A stretch of 64,000 bases of DNA from Choristoneura fumiferana (GCF_025370935.1 NC_133474.1:12189597-12253596), one strand, 5' to 3'. Counted from the first letter of the stretch, positions 37,601 to 49,261 are shown. The notes: generated by a model not told the origin, from the sequence alone. Numbers and translations: made by a program.

Positions 37601-40600
37601 AATTTGTTATAATGTTGTATGCAGATGGAGAATTCGGGCGTGGTTCATATGCTGCTGCATACGCGCACAGTGGAGCTGGCGTGCGTGTACAAGCTGCTGT
37701 CACGCGTGCCCGAGGGGCTGCGGACGGTCGCGGACGCCGTGTCGGCGCATCTGCGCGAGCAGGGCCGCGCGCTCGTCACCGACACCCACCACAACACCAA
37801 CGCCATCGCCTTCGTGCAGGTACAGCGCCAAGGCCCAAGGCCCAAGGGACGGCTATGCATGCGCACGGAGGCTGCCGACGGTCGCGGACGCGTCACTGGA
37901 CAAAATACTAAAATATAAATTCAAAATACCTTGGACTTCTGTGCGAGTAACTTATCAAAAATAGTAACAATCGAAGAGTGAAATCGAGTGCATTATATGA
38001 ACCGCTTGACGACCGGCAAATTAATTTCTATTTATTTAAATTAACATTTTACAGATTAGCTCAGCCCTAAGCTTCGTCAATAGTAATTATAATAATAATA
38101 ATACAGGATATCACTAATTCAATACCGCAATAACAGCAAACGGTATCCGTGACATGGTTGAATTGGTTGACTGACATAAAAATAAATAGAAACAGCATTC
38201 GTAAATGTTCACTTCATCCCTCATGGCGATTTATCATCTACATCTTATCATTTATCTTCTAATTTTTTTTACAGAATCTCCTTGACCTAAAGGACAGATT
38301 TGACCACTTCCTCCACAACTCGTTCAACAATGACAAGATATTTAAGCACATGATCGCTTCTGACTTCGAATACTTCCTCAATTTGAACAACAAATCACCT
38401 GAATTCTTGTCCCTGTTCATTGATGGCAAACTCAAAAAAGGAGAAAAGGGCGTAAGTATTATAGCATTTTCATAGTTCTTCCTTATATCGAGACACTTAA
38501 TAACGCAATCGAGGCAATTAATTAATCGAGCTACTGAAGATTTAGCAACTAACTATCTAACTTACTAGCGCATTGTACTTGTGAAATGTGGGAAAAACGC
38601 CCGTTATTTTCACCTAACAGTGCTCAACGACGATAATTTAGGAGTCAAAAATTTTCATTCAAACTACTGATGTTTTTGGAGTATATTGTAACTTTGTAAG
38701 GGACAAAGCTCTAGGTCTTTAAAATAATGGGCGGTTTTTCTACCTTTGAAAAACTTTTTTGTAGCTGTGTATTCACTTTACTTTTGTAGATGAGCGAGCA
38801 AGAGATCGAGGCGGTGTTAGACAAGACGATGGTACTGTTCCGGTTCCTGCAAGACAAGGATGTGTTCGAACGCTACTACAAACAGCACCTCGCCAAGCGG
38901 CTGCTGTTGAACAAATCCGTCTCTGATGACTCTGAGAAGAACATGATCTCCAAACTCAAGGTACTTTCACATTCATTTCTCAATGACTGACTTCCACAAT
39001 CTCTTGTGTGTTTCCTTATTTCCTTAATTAATTCCTTGGAATTTTTTGGGTGGTTAAATTTATCCATCTAATGTCATCTAAACGAGGTTTTTTTGTATAT
39101 CGTCAGGGATAGTGTAAATCCGCTTATCTACCATGCGGGTCTTCACTACGTGTCGTTTTATTAGGGGTCATTTTATTTTAACAAATTTGGAGTAAAAATT
39201 GGAGATTTGCTAATTACGCGCAGGCTCCGATTTTAGCACGCCTAAAACTTGACTTTACCATTAATAAATCGAATTTTCCCGCGATACTAAAATTTATTGA
39301 TTTTCCTGCGTAGATACATCGGGAGGAATTATTAGTTGTTTAAATCACTATTTGTTCACTATCAGGTACAGTTAAGTGCAAAAATAAGTATCTATTCGAA
39401 CCACTCAAAAATGTGTTACTACGGCCTTATTGCGTCGGAATAAGAGTCTGTGGTATACATATTTTTAAAACTTTGAATAAGTACATATTTTTACACTTGA
39501 CTGTAATTACAATATCTAACATTATTCTGTGGTACAATCTAGAAATGCTTTGCTCCTTACCAGACGGAAGGCATGCTTAAGGACGTAGAACCGCGGGACT
39601 TCCACTGTATAATCGGTGACGTGTCACAGATAGACAACACGATCAGTGCCTAAAGTCCGCCCCGCCCCGTCCCGTTCCATCTTCACATATCTGCAAAATT
39701 CTTTACCTTTCCCATGGACATTTGTAAGTGTCCCAAAGTGTCTTTCTTGTAGTCTATTAGAGGGAATTTCGCTTAAAGTCTAAGAATGTCAAGTTCTTTG
39801 CGTTCCTCTATTTGATTTCGAAATTTCATTATAAATCTTGTAACAAATTGAAAAAGTAAAGAATTTTGCAGACTTAGACTTTAAGCTGTGTCGTACAGTC
39901 GCCAATACGTTTCATTGATTATTTAGTACTTCGTCGCATCGCATAGATATATCGATAGTTTCGCGTATTCGCTAATGTAACCTCGTATTCTACTTTGTAT
40001 ATGGCCTTAGTTTGATAAGGTATAATAGTAATGTAATGTTAGATAAATTAATTAAGTAAAATGAGTTTCATTTAGTGTTTCTGATATATATATTTATATA
40101 AAAAAACACGAACCTCTTGCAGCGGCTCTCAGTCAGTTCTCAGCTATTGATATGAACTATTTGTCAACTGGCGACCATTTAGGTCTTTATCTATGAAATT
40201 TCTACCATCAATGAAAACACGGCAATTTCCAAGATAAGGACCCAATGTACTCTTAACACGGGCGTGACATAGTGTTGCATGTTGTTATAAGTGGTATTGA
40301 ACAACGGGTGTTGTGTTGCAGACTGAATGCGGGTGTCAGTTCACGTCGAAGCTAGAGGGCATGTTCAAGGACATGACCGTGTCCAACACTATCATGGAAG
40401 AGTTTAAAGAGCACGTGCTGTCTGCTGGGGTATGTATACATTCACTTTGTGTGGCTAACGCGTATAGATGTAGAATAGCGGCCTAAAACGGATATTAATT
40501 TATCCAAACAAACCAATGACAACATAATTTTAACCAGTCCAACATAAAAATAAACGGGTCTCCCGGTATTCCCACGGAATCTGAATAAATGGCGCGGGTG

Positions 40601-43600
40601 TTTTTGTGCAACGTTGAAGATATCTCTATTTAATTGTTGTGGATTCCCGGAATTACAACTAAACTGCTGGGTTTACGTGCGAAGCTGCAAGTCAAGGCCA
40701 GAAGGTAATAAATTACTAACTACTTGGCCACATCTCGAGGAAGATTTTTAGGAGCGTTTTATTTGTCAGACTAACCTACACGGCGTGGACCTGTCGGTGC
40801 GCGTGCTGACGACGGGCTTCTGGCCGACGCAGAGCGCCACGCCCAAGTGCAACATCCCTACCCCGCCAAGGAACGCCTTCGACGTGTTCCGCAGGTAAGT
40901 CCTGTCCTGTACTCAAGTTTGTAGACATTAAAGCCTGTATAAAAAGCTCCGTCTCCCCAAACCTATCGACGCGGAATCGGTTTTAACCGATCAAAAAACT
41001 CTTATGTCCACGCAATAAGAGCGATAAAGACGGCGATCGGCTCGGGCGACGCGAAACAGCGTTTACCACCGGGAAGACGCCTTTTTCGCTCTTAATGCGT
41101 GGATATAAAGCGTTTTTTGGTCGGCTAAAACCGATTCCGCGTCGATAGATGTGATGGGGGGAGACCCGAAGAGGGAATAATATCCTCTATAGAGAACTCT
41201 GGTCTGGTTGGTGGTTGTAGGCACTACAGAGGACTCAAGTCCCCGACACGTTAAAAAGAACTCTAGCTTCGAATAAGTAGTGTAAAAAACAGTCGAGTCA
41301 TATAATAGAGAGTGGATTTGAAGTAGAGATTACAAGTTTAATATGGATAAGAATAGTACAAGTAAGTATTTATTTTTATCAAAAATGTGCGTAATAAATA
41401 TGATGTGATATGTTTGAGCTGTATAAAATATTTATTGAATTTAATTATCTACAAGATTGCATTTGCGGTATGTAAGTAAGTAATAAGGTAACTGTAAAAC
41501 CAATAAACAATGTGATATCTAATAAATAAATCTATCTATCTATCTAACCAATCGCACTACTCATATCCATATTAAACTTGTAACCGCTACTTCACTAAAT
41601 GAACGCTCAAATGACTTGAGGTTTTACCAGCACGGAAGCCGCGGTGGCCTAGTGGTTTGACCTATCGCATCTCAAGCAGAGGTTCGTGGGTTCAAACCCC
41701 GGCCCGCACCTCAGAGTTTTTCGAAATTCATGTACGAAATTACGTTTGAAATTTATCACTAGCTTTACGGTGAAGGAAAACATCGTGACCTGCACCAACC
41801 TGCGAAGTAATTCAATGGTATGTGTGAAGTTCCCAATCCGCACTGGGCCCGCGTGCCCAAACCCTCTCTTTTTTAGAGGAGGCCTGTACCCAGCAGTGGG
41901 ACGTAAATAGGCTGGGATAATGTGGATATAGGTAGGCTATCACTATTGACCAGCGACTGTTTCCGTGCTCCACAGCTTCTACCTGGCGAAGCACTCGGGC
42001 CGGCAGCTGTCGCTGCAGCCCCAACTGGGCAACGTGGACTTGCACGCGACGTTCCGCGCGACCGGCGCCGCGTCCCCGCCGCGGTCGCCGCCCGCCGCCC
42101 CCGCCGCCCCCGTCGCGCCCCGCAAGCACATCATACAAGTCTCCACCTTCCAGATGTGCGTGCTGCTGCTCTTCAATAAGAGGGAGCGGCTCACTTACGA
42201 GGTCAGTACGGTACATTCATGTTAATGTCGGTCAACACTTGACGGTTTTTTCGTTTTCCTGAAGATTCGGATGGGAAAGAAAAATAAAACCGATCGTTTG
42301 ATTCGACTTCCGCAAGACATTAGCAAACTAGCATAAGTATTCTTTATACACTCTGCTAGTCGCTTACGCCGACACTGTACCAACTTTATCATATTTCTCG
42401 CGTGCATTTACTGTTTTGACAAATTAAATACAGACTTGGCGAAATCTGCAGTAACTATTAATTACTAATCTGATCAGCGAGTAGTGATCGAGAGTGGCGG
42501 CAAATTAAACAAATGGGGTAGACAACACATTCACGGGGCAAACACATGCGCACCAACATTCGTAAATTGTGTAAATGAATGAAAAAGGACAGCATGGATT
42601 TTATTCTTAAAATTCATTTAAAATCATCCGAGCTCAAGGCTAATACCGGTTATATTTCCAAACCGTTATCATGTACTTGGCGCAAACCTTTTCATTTTGG
42701 TTTCGTTCGCGAAACCGTTATTTTTAAATCGGTTTTTAAGGGAACATTTCCATAAAGATCTGTCAGATTAACCGGTTTAGAACAATAAAAACCGGTTTAT
42801 TCCGGCGCAGGACAAACGTCGCCGCCTACCGCCGGCTGGCCAGCTGTCACTCGTCGAATAAACCGGTTTATTTAGGTTATAGTTAAGTTCTTAAAAACGT
42901 TCGCGTTCTTATGAAAGTTCAGAGTTAAACCGAAATAAACCGGTATTTACCGCTATTTTATAAACCGGTTCCGAGCCTTGTCCGAGCTATAGTCAAAATC
43001 AACTGTAAAATACTTACATAGTCTCTGATTGTCAATTACCTAAGATTACGTATGCATTAAGCGACTAAATGCCCGGTTTTAGCGTGCCCTGAGTGCCGTC
43101 CCTCTTCAAAGTATCGTTGAGCAAGACGTTTGCGCTAAAACTGCGGGGTTAACCGCATAATGCGTACGAGGCCTTATTCTATCCGCATTGAATTTACTCA
43201 CCGGCCATTGAACTATCTGATGGCTCGACAGGAAATCCTGAACGAGACGGATATCCCCGAGAAAGATCTGGTGCGGGCGCTGCAGTCGCTCGCGATGGGC
43301 AAGCCCACGCAGCGTGTGCTCATCAAGCAGCCCAAGACCAAGGACATCGAGCCCGCGCACCACTTCTACGTCAACGATGCCTTCACCTCCAAACTGCACA
43401 GGTAAGCTGCCGCACTTGCTTATGTTCATCATCTCGTTTCCGGCCTATACTGATGGACACTGGCCTTCTCCGAGAATGAGAGGACTTGGGCTGTAGTTTC
43501 GACGCAGCATTGAGCATTTGATTATTAAGGCGTGGCCACGTACAGTCGCGCGTCGCTCGTTTGCAACGATAAATCTGGTCATGTGACCCCATTTTGAATG

Positions 43601-44491
43601 TGATTTTGAATTTCCCGCGACTCGAAAAAATACTCAAGTCGCCGCGTCGAGCAACAGCGTCATGATGGCTGCTTGCAGGAATGATCTTGGTCTTAGAAGC
43701 TGTTTTCTTAATCTCATTTACTTATTACGGATTCATTTAACACCTGGTAATGTTATAATTCAGAGTGAAGATTCAAACGGTGGCGGCGAAAGGGGAGTCG
43801 GAGCCGGAGCGGCTCGAGACTCGCAATAAGGTCGACGAAGACCGCAAGCACGAGATAGAAGCTGCCATAGTGCGCATTATGAAGGCTCGTAAGAAAATGG
43901 CGGTGAGTACTACCTGCGGTAATAGGGCACAGCAAGGACTGATTAGAGAGAACAGTGTACTCACTCTACTAGATTTCACAGATTAGAGATAGTGACAATG
44001 CAAGTACAATCAACAAAAGTACAGTTAGCAAAAAAAAGCTTGTATTTAAAATGAAATTTTACCAAACACTTATTATTAAAATTATTCTGTAGTCACGGCC
44101 ATTGTCTGTCTATCATTAATGAACGTTTAAAACCTAGATTTTCTGTTGACTAATAAAATAACGCATCAAAATTGGAAAAAAAAATGTTAAGCTTAACCAA
44201 GCTGAAGAAAACAACGTTATCACAATTTGTATAGAAATTGGTAGTTATCGCGTGTATTTCGCTATGCTCTTGAGGTACACATTACCTAACCTCATTAATT
44301 CATCATCCAGTGTTATTTAATGTGTAACACGTTATCAGCACACGCTGTTGGTGGCGGAGGTGACGGAGCAGCTGCGCGCGCGCTTCCTGCCGTCGCCCGT
44401 CGTCATCAAGAAGCGCATCGAGGGCCTCATCGAGCGGGAGTACCTCGCCCGCACGCCTGACGACCGCAAAGTCTACACCTACGTCGCATAG
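29882..44491 (+). CDS. Cul3: Cullin-3, scaffold of BTB-CUL3-RBX1 ubiquitin ligases, complete
   Basis: Fourteen coding exons: 29882-29941, 33486-33683, 34057-34242, 35871-36074, 36179-36358, 37625-37819, 38275-38451, 38790-38960, 40322-40429, 40770-40894, 41976-42201, 43232-43401, 43764-43902 and 44339-44491. They encode 763 aa against 768 in human CUL3. Cullin-3 binds BTB adaptors through its N-terminal cullin repeats and RBX1 through its C-terminal cullin homology domain. Visible landmarks are the N-terminal MTMDEKYVESIW helix (exon 2), ERYYKQHLAKRLL (exon 8), TECGCQFTSKLEGMFKDM (exon 9), WPTQSATPKCNIP (exon 10), the neddylation region AAIVRIMKARKK with the acceptor Lys near residue 707 (exon 13), and the invariant C-terminus RKVYTYVA. 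Exon 11 carries a Pro/Ala-rich stretch where human has a different linker. The start is the first of two adjacent ATGs. Introns hold many MITEs and a SINE. Frame and phase agree throughout. Confidence 0.97.
30363..30541 (-). mobile_element. Decayed tRNA-derived SINE with (AC)n expansion
   Basis: On the minus strand it carries TCAGAGTTTTACAGAAATCA, ATTTACCACAAGTTTTACAG and CAAGCAATTCAATGG, blocks of the SINE at 41638. The run (AC)~19 at 30391-30428 sits inside it. Confidence 0.55.
30940..31010 (-). mobile_element. Retroelement 3' tail, antisense (also at 35101-35170)
   Basis: AATAATAATAAAAGATATTT then ATTCAATAGTTTGCTTACAA; the same block is at 35104-35155. Both lie in Cul3 introns. Confidence 0.5.
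31050..31160 (+). mobile_element. Lepidopteran repeat fragment (family of 18600-18685)
   Basis: AATCGATCTAGCTTGGTCTT, CTCTGGGAAAATGC and CCCGAGCAAAGCTCC recur inverted upstream of Bcl-2 exon 4. Confidence 0.5.
31371..31741. mobile_element. DNA transposon (non-autonomous), 371 bp, in Cul3 intron 1
   Basis: AGAGCGTTTTCACATTATCT is perfectly inverted at AGATAATGTGAAAACGCTCT. The inner arms contain ATATCGGTAT and its inverse. The 105-codon frame inside is not a gene. Confidence 0.8.
31742..33485. other. Cul3 intron 1, distal part
   Basis: AT-rich intron; the block 32120-32700 is pyrimidine-rich and may be old retroelement, but I recognise no protein. Confidence 0.35.
34644..34683. repeat. (GA)n microsatellite
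   Basis: About 20 GA units in Cul3 intron 3. Confidence 0.95.
36371..36448 (+). pseudogene. Degenerate partial copy of Cul3 exon 5 in intron 5
   Basis: Just after exon 5, a GC-rich stretch translates as KNSAALDLDLEGTEPHFVAV and on to GVEE. It echoes ENSAAV...YLDESTEPRVVSV of exon 5 with about 110 nt removed. Identical blocks include AACAGCGCGGC and GCACCGAGCCGC. It is out of frame with the exon and has no good splice sites. Confidence 0.5.
37838..37900 (+). pseudogene. Short echo of Cul3 exon 6 in intron 6
   Basis: Intron bases around 37877-37891 repeat the 15-mer GACGGTCGCGGACGC found in exon 6 at 37723-37737, with further similarity on each side (GGCTGC before it). It looks like a small tandem duplication from the exon that has since decayed. 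Confidence 0.35.
39369..39503. mobile_element. Mariner-type MITE, second copy
   Basis: CAGTTAAGTGCAAAAATA and TATTTTTACACTTGACTG termini flanked by TA; same family as 23561-23700. Confidence 0.7.
39564..39723 (+). other. Candidate poison or alternative exon in Cul3 intron 8
   Basis: Acceptor CTCCTTACCAG ends at 39563. An open frame in the phase required after Cul3 exon 8 then runs 29 codons (starting TEGMLKDVEPRDFHCIIGD) to TAA at 39651-39653. A strong donor GTAAGT starts at 39724. Inclusion would truncate Cul3 before the C-terminal domain or trigger decay. No AATAAA was seen nearby, so a cassette exon fits better than a terminal exon. There is no transcript evidence. Confidence 0.3.
40951..41165. 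mobile_element. MITE, 215 bp, in Cul3 intron 10
   Basis: GTCTCCCCAAACCTATCGAC followed by GCGGAATCGGTTTTAACCGA is inverted, diverged, at TCGGCTAAAACCGATTCCGC then GTCGATAGATG...GGGGGGAGAC. Confidence 0.75.
41638..41925 (+). mobile_element. tRNA-derived SINE in Cul3 intron 10
   Basis: The tRNA-like head has an A box (TGGCCTAGTGG) and B box (GGTTCAAACCC at 41689-41699). The body TGAAATTTATCACTAGCTTT then CACTGGGCCCGCG and the tail GGCCTGTACCCAGCAGTGGG follow. It ends about 50 bp before the exon 11 acceptor. Related copies: 61567-61716 and 30363-30541. Confidence 0.75.
42635..42980. mobile_element. hAT-type MITE with 8-bp target duplication, in Cul3 intron 11
   Basis: CAAGGCTNNNACCGGTT-type inverted ends are flanked by identical 8-mers TCCGAGCT (42627-42634 and 42981-42988). 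The interior repeats ACCGGTTTA or its inverse about six times. Confidence 0.85.
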
Positions 44492-45482
44492 GTACCTACA
44501 CCTACCAACTGTCGAGCAGCCCTACCCCCCGTGCAAGTACACGTACGCGACGACCCACGCTGCCAGTTGCGGCTCGACTCCGGCGCGATCACACTAATCC
44601 GGCCGCTTCTAATCCATTCTAAATGGATAGTCTGACGTCGGCTTTACACTGTAGCCTTGTTGGACTTGTTTTAATCCGTGGCTTAATATATTTTTTAGTT
44701 GATGTAGCAGCGTCTCGCGCGTAAGAGTCCGTTGAACGCGTATACCCGGCAGTCGGATTACTGTGATTGCCGCACGCATAGTTGGCGCGGGCGAGCGATT
44801 TGGCACAGCTTTCTACTCTTCGACGTTACGCGCCTGCGTGGACGCTCCATTTGTTCGCGGCAGGGCCGCCGCCTCATAGGACAACTATTTTGCCATTACC
44901 ACTGTCTCGCAGTTATCTTGTGACGACCTTGCTAGATGCAACTTGTACTTCGTTTCTAGTTTCTTTAAATGCTTTTGAGCTGTCAGATGTTTCGCCACTC
45001 CACGGCGGCTTAGCGGCTAAGAGTCGAAACGCATTCAGTGCCAACAACGTAATACACGTTTCGTGAATTTCGCCCTATCATTACAGCCATTTAAACGCAC
45101 GTTCACGGGGCACCTGAAGAAGTCGTGGGTGGTTTCACATCACGGTATAATTCGAATTACACGTATACTGATAATGTAACGTTTCTTTTCAGTCTTTTTA
45201 TAATTCTCTTGAACTTTTTTGTGAATTTTTTAATGGCAAAATTGTTGTCTACCTACTCTAATCTGTACTAATGTTGTTCGCCTTATCATCCTCTTGAAGC
45301 CGATTGCAGACGTTTGATTTTCTATAAATGTATGTTGTGAGGTTATCTAAGCCAGAAGAAGCAGCTTGAATTTTACTTAAACATTTTATTTCATTGCATT
45401 CTTCGAATCTCCGTGCTTATAAATTCACCTTAGCCTGTTAAAATGGTAGAAATACCAATGTTATTAGCATGAAAACGCGACT
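44492..45482 (+). other. Cul3 3' UTR and flank
   Basis: No open frame here resembles a known protein and no recognisable transposon was seen. The first ~400 bases are GC-richer than the flank, as expected for sequence next to the last Cul3 exon. This is most simply the Cul3 3' UTR. Confidence 0.5.
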
Positions 45483-45660
45483 TTAAGAAATGTTTAATGA
45501 TGTTAAAACACCGCTGAATATTCCGGCTCTATCAGCCGTCCCTTCTGCACCTGGCTCTCCTTCGCAAGTTAGTGTAATTTGGTTGCCTGAACCAACCATA
45601 AGGATAGTGTTTAATGCATCTCGATTCAGAAATTCTGCGCTGGTCGGATCGCGGTAAGAA
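45483..45660 (-). CDS. Unassigned terminal coding exon candidate
   Basis: On the minus strand a good acceptor (TATCTATCTCAG) ends at 45661. It is followed by an open frame of about 58 codons to a TAA at 45483-45485. The frame reads SYRDPTSAEFLNRDALN, then ILMVGSGNQITLTCEGEPG, then AEGTADRAGIFSGVLTSL. Composition looks coding. I could not find a convincing upstream exon; a short ATG frame (MPSKNEAERTCYQAKP, 46045-46137) and a donor-like GTAAGT near 46003 are the only hints. The order of N..AL..I..VGSGNQI.L...GE weakly recalls the C-terminal half of HPr phosphocarrier domains, but this is an eye impression. It could also be chance or transposon-derived. Confidence 0.35.
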
Positions 45661-45928
45661 CTGAGATAGATAATCAAGTTAAACAGGATTACTATAGTTA
45701 TCTGTTATATCATAAACACGTATGAAGCATAGATTCCAATGTAAGTCCGCTTTAGTTTATTTAAATAGTATTTTGTTATTACGAATGGAAATATGTCTAG
45801 AAATATTCATCAAAACACATTGAGATTTTGTTCAATGTAAAAATATTGTAAATACCAAGTGTAGCTTTAGTTGGATCCTTTCGAAATGTATTATGATAGT
45901 GTTCCTCATAATTTCCAGAAACAAATAT

Positions 45929-45934
45929 ATTAAA
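45929..45934 (+). terminator. Cul3 polyadenylation signal candidate (ATTAAA)
   Basis: ATTAAA followed by T/GT-rich DNA lies about 1.4 kb after the Cul3 stop. I saw no AATAAA on the plus strand between 44492 and this point. Confidence 0.3.
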
Positions 45935-46273
45935 ATTCTCTTTTGTACATTCTGTTTTATTGATATTACTAACACGAGCGAAATATCAAGTGAGATGATT
46001 ACTTACCACGAAATTTTACTAGAAACTAAAACTCTCTTTTACTAAGATTCTTCTTTAAAGACGGCACTGATTAAGATGTTTATATGAATTGGCTTTGCTT
46101 GGTAACATGTTCTCTCCGCCTCATTCTTGGAAGGCATTGCGCCTTGAAGTTTAGCCTCAACTGGGTTTTATTTTCAGGACGTCACAAATCAAGATCGTTT
46201 TTTCCTTGAATGGCGGGTGCAAAGTTAAAAGTGAAAGAAGTAACAAAAGTAATTAAATTATTGCAAAATAAAA

Positions 46274-46279
46274 TTTATT
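46274..46279 (-). terminator. Tectonic polyadenylation signal candidate
   Basis: AATAAA on the minus strand begins about 10 nt after the Tectonic stop, which implies a very short 3' UTR. It would serve the whole B9D2-Tectonic mRNA. It is a short motif in AT-rich DNA, so confidence is moderate. Confidence 0.45.
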
Positions 46280-46289
46280 AGTTCTTATT

Positions 46290-49261
46290 TCAAGGTATTT
46301 TATTTTGACAAACACTGCACACCACAAATAAACACAATAATGCTATAAGCGTCGAATTGCTATCTTTTACCGAAGCTTGACTAGAAAATGGGAAAAAGAA
46401 ATCTCTAGGCAAATGAATATTTAGATCTGGGCTTCCAGCAAATTCATACTGCGGGGGTTTAGTAACATCAATGAATGTTATGTCGATTGTAAGCACTGTT
46501 GAAAAATCATCCATATTGAAGGTGACATTCTGCATCATAACTTCGACGTCAGCACTAAGAATTTCATTTTGAATTTGAAAATCAATGTTACTTTTGTCTG
46601 CATAAGTAAATATGAAAAATATTTTTGTTGCAATATTATAACATGTTAAACTTAATGTTCCATGAAAGAACTCGCCATGAATTGATTCTTTATCTATATT
46701 TTTAATGTGAACCGGTAGCCAATCTTCGTCATTTCTGCCAAGTGGATTGCCAGTAGGTGAAACGAATATTGTATTATTGAGTTCTAAATATTCGTTAATA
46801 TATTTAGAAATTAATTTACACGTATTAGTGCCATTGTTTGAAATAATGCTGGGCTCGAAGGAAAGTCTGCATTTTGTTCTCTTATTCAGTCCGAATAGCA
46901 AAGTGTTTTCTTTAATAGGTGACTTGACACAATTTCCATTTTCATTAATAGGTAATGCTAAATGCTTCTTCAGAGGGGTATTTTTAAAAAATGCGTCAGT
47001 ATGATTCGCTTCAACAAATGACGCTATAACCGGCAAGCCATGGACATAGCCAGGAACTCCACTAAATCGAATAGCATGTTCAGTAGACGCATTAGCTAAA
47101 TAGAATTTTACACCTAATTCTTGTGTCATAAACGGTAACATCATAGATACATTTTGTGTATACAATTTTACGGTGGCATTTACGATCTTGAAATTGTGGT
47201 AGTAAAATATGTAGTCCATCTTGAGGGCAATAAATGTGCATTTGCTGTCCGTGCAGAATGGCTCATGCATAGATTTATTATATACCACACAGGAAGTATC
47301 TTCGCAAACAATGACACTCCAGTTCGTACAGTGAAGTGTAGAACAATCCTGTAAAATATAAATATATTATTTACATAAAGCTCAGTTCACAACAACTAAA
47401 CACGTTTGATAATATGGCATAATATAGTACGCCAAATATAGCAGTCAAGAGTCAAGACTCGTGGGATAAGCGACCTACAAGCCTACGTCAACGTTTCTGC
47501 CTTGCCAGTTGCCAGTGAGTGGCGTGTGATGAAACAATATATTACGAATATTATTAATTTTATATAATGTAGTATATTTTTCGTTAGTGATGGCAGCATT
47601 TTTCACAGACAATTACGGGAGAGCAAAGCTCGGTCGCCCAGGTACTAGTGTCTCATCCAGTGTGCTAAATTATCCATTTTTGGATAATACATTTGTTTGG
47701 CCTGTGCCGGCAAACGCGCATAACGGTCATATGTTATAGTAAGCAAAGGCTATTCTTATCTTATACTTTTTATCCTATGACTGCATCCTATGCGTTTGTA
47801 GGCGCTTGCCAAGCCTGTGGGCTCTTCGTAATGGGTAAATGAAATATCGTACCAAAATAGAGGCGTTAAAACTTCTGTCTATGACACTGATAATGCATGA
47901 TTCTTCTATGGTATTGAGAATTTGTATCATTTCTAGATGCGTCAACTTCACACTACAAACTATATTTTCTTCTTTTAGGAATTGTACTCTCTTTCTACCG
48001 GTGCAGTAGTTGTTTACCACCGGAGAAGACACTTCTACAACAAAATAAATTTATTTATATTAATTACTAACACAAAAATCAAAAGTTGCATAACAAATAT
48101 CTAATATTATATAAGATTAGTGTATCAACCCAGATAAGTAATAGAATTATTCCTTAGGAGCCATATTGGATCTCCATAGGTGTATCGTTTATTCGTGAAT
48201 TCTTTATTATTTTTTAGTAGCGCTTTATTCTGCCATTTTAAAGTTGTCTCCCTGGTTCTAGTAACGAATTCCGGATCATACTGAAACAAAATAGGGGTAC
48301 AAAATCGCTTATTTCTTTAGATTACTTATAATCTTATAATAACAGGACAGTAGACATACCTTGTTTTTATTAATATTTCGCTTTTCTGGCAAATTCATCT
48401 TTGCTATGCAAAGAAAATTGTTAACAGAACTTGGTTGTGTTTTACCATCAAGTTGTGGGTAGCAGACATCTTGTTGTGTATGGGATACCTTCTCGGTACA
48501 GCTCAAAAATAGTTTTATGTCGGCATCTGAACAATCTACATCACAGCAGCAATTAATATCACATACTTTATACTGTAAAGAAGACAAGGATGAAGTTATT
48601 GCCCAATAATATATATCAAGTTGCTTAAAATATTATTTACATTGGGTTACATTATTAACTTTTCAAAGCTAGCTAGTTTTATGAACAAATTATTACTATA
48701 TCTGAGTATATTATGATGCTAGTGAAAGATTCTGCGTCAAAAAATTCTGTAATGTGTAATACCCACCAAAAAATTGCAATCACATTTTTTTTTGTTTAAA
48801 GTTCTTTTTGGTAAAATAGCATTTGGTTCTTCTTTTGTTTTGTTTCTTGTTTCAAATAAAACAAAATCTGTAACATTATCTATCTCTGTGCTGGTGTAAA
48901 ATGACTCTGTTGTTGTATCAGTGTCTAATACTGAACCACTTTCATCATAAAGCATTTCAAAGCTGGTGCTGTATGACTCAGTAGAAGTAGAACTGTCTAA
49001 TAGGGAAGTGTTTCTGTATATTGCTGGAGTAGTCGAAATATTTTTATAATCTGTTAATCTGTTCAAACTAGTACGATAATACAGTGCATGAGGCTTATTA
49101 GTGTATTCTTTTAGTATATCACGAAACTGCTTCCTTTGACTGCTCACATTAAAAATAATGGGCTTCTCTTCAACTTGGAGCCTTTCTTGGATAAAATCCA
49201 TAACACAAAACTGCACAAGGATGGAGACCAATGTGAAACCAAGATAAGTAATAATCTTCAT
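46290..49261 (-). CDS. tctn: Tectonic (TCTN family), ciliary transition-zone protein, complete
   Basis: Five exons read leftwards: 48767-49261, 48360-48572, 48130-48280, 47853-48034 and 46290-47348, giving 699 aa. Tectonics are secreted or membrane-anchored parts of the MKS complex at the ciliary transition zone. The protein has an N-terminal signal peptide (MKIITYLGFTLVSILVQF), a Ser/Thr-rich variable region, and the diagnostic Cys cluster across the exon 1/2 junction (CDCNFL joined to YKVCDINCCCDVDC, about residues 160-179). It also has GDPIW, a late VPGYVHGLPV motif typical of the family, many N-glycosylation sequons, and a C-terminal hydrophobic helix near residues 679-693. The exon 3 donor (GTTGAT) is weak, but the phase fits. 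The ATG has A at -3. It starts 2 nt after the B9D2 stop in the same exon, so it is probably the second cistron of a bicistronic mRNA. Confidence 0.9.

Noticed and set aside
41812..42216. 134-aa minus-strand frame
   Set aside because: It is the antisense of Cul3 exon 11 and the neighbouring SINE.
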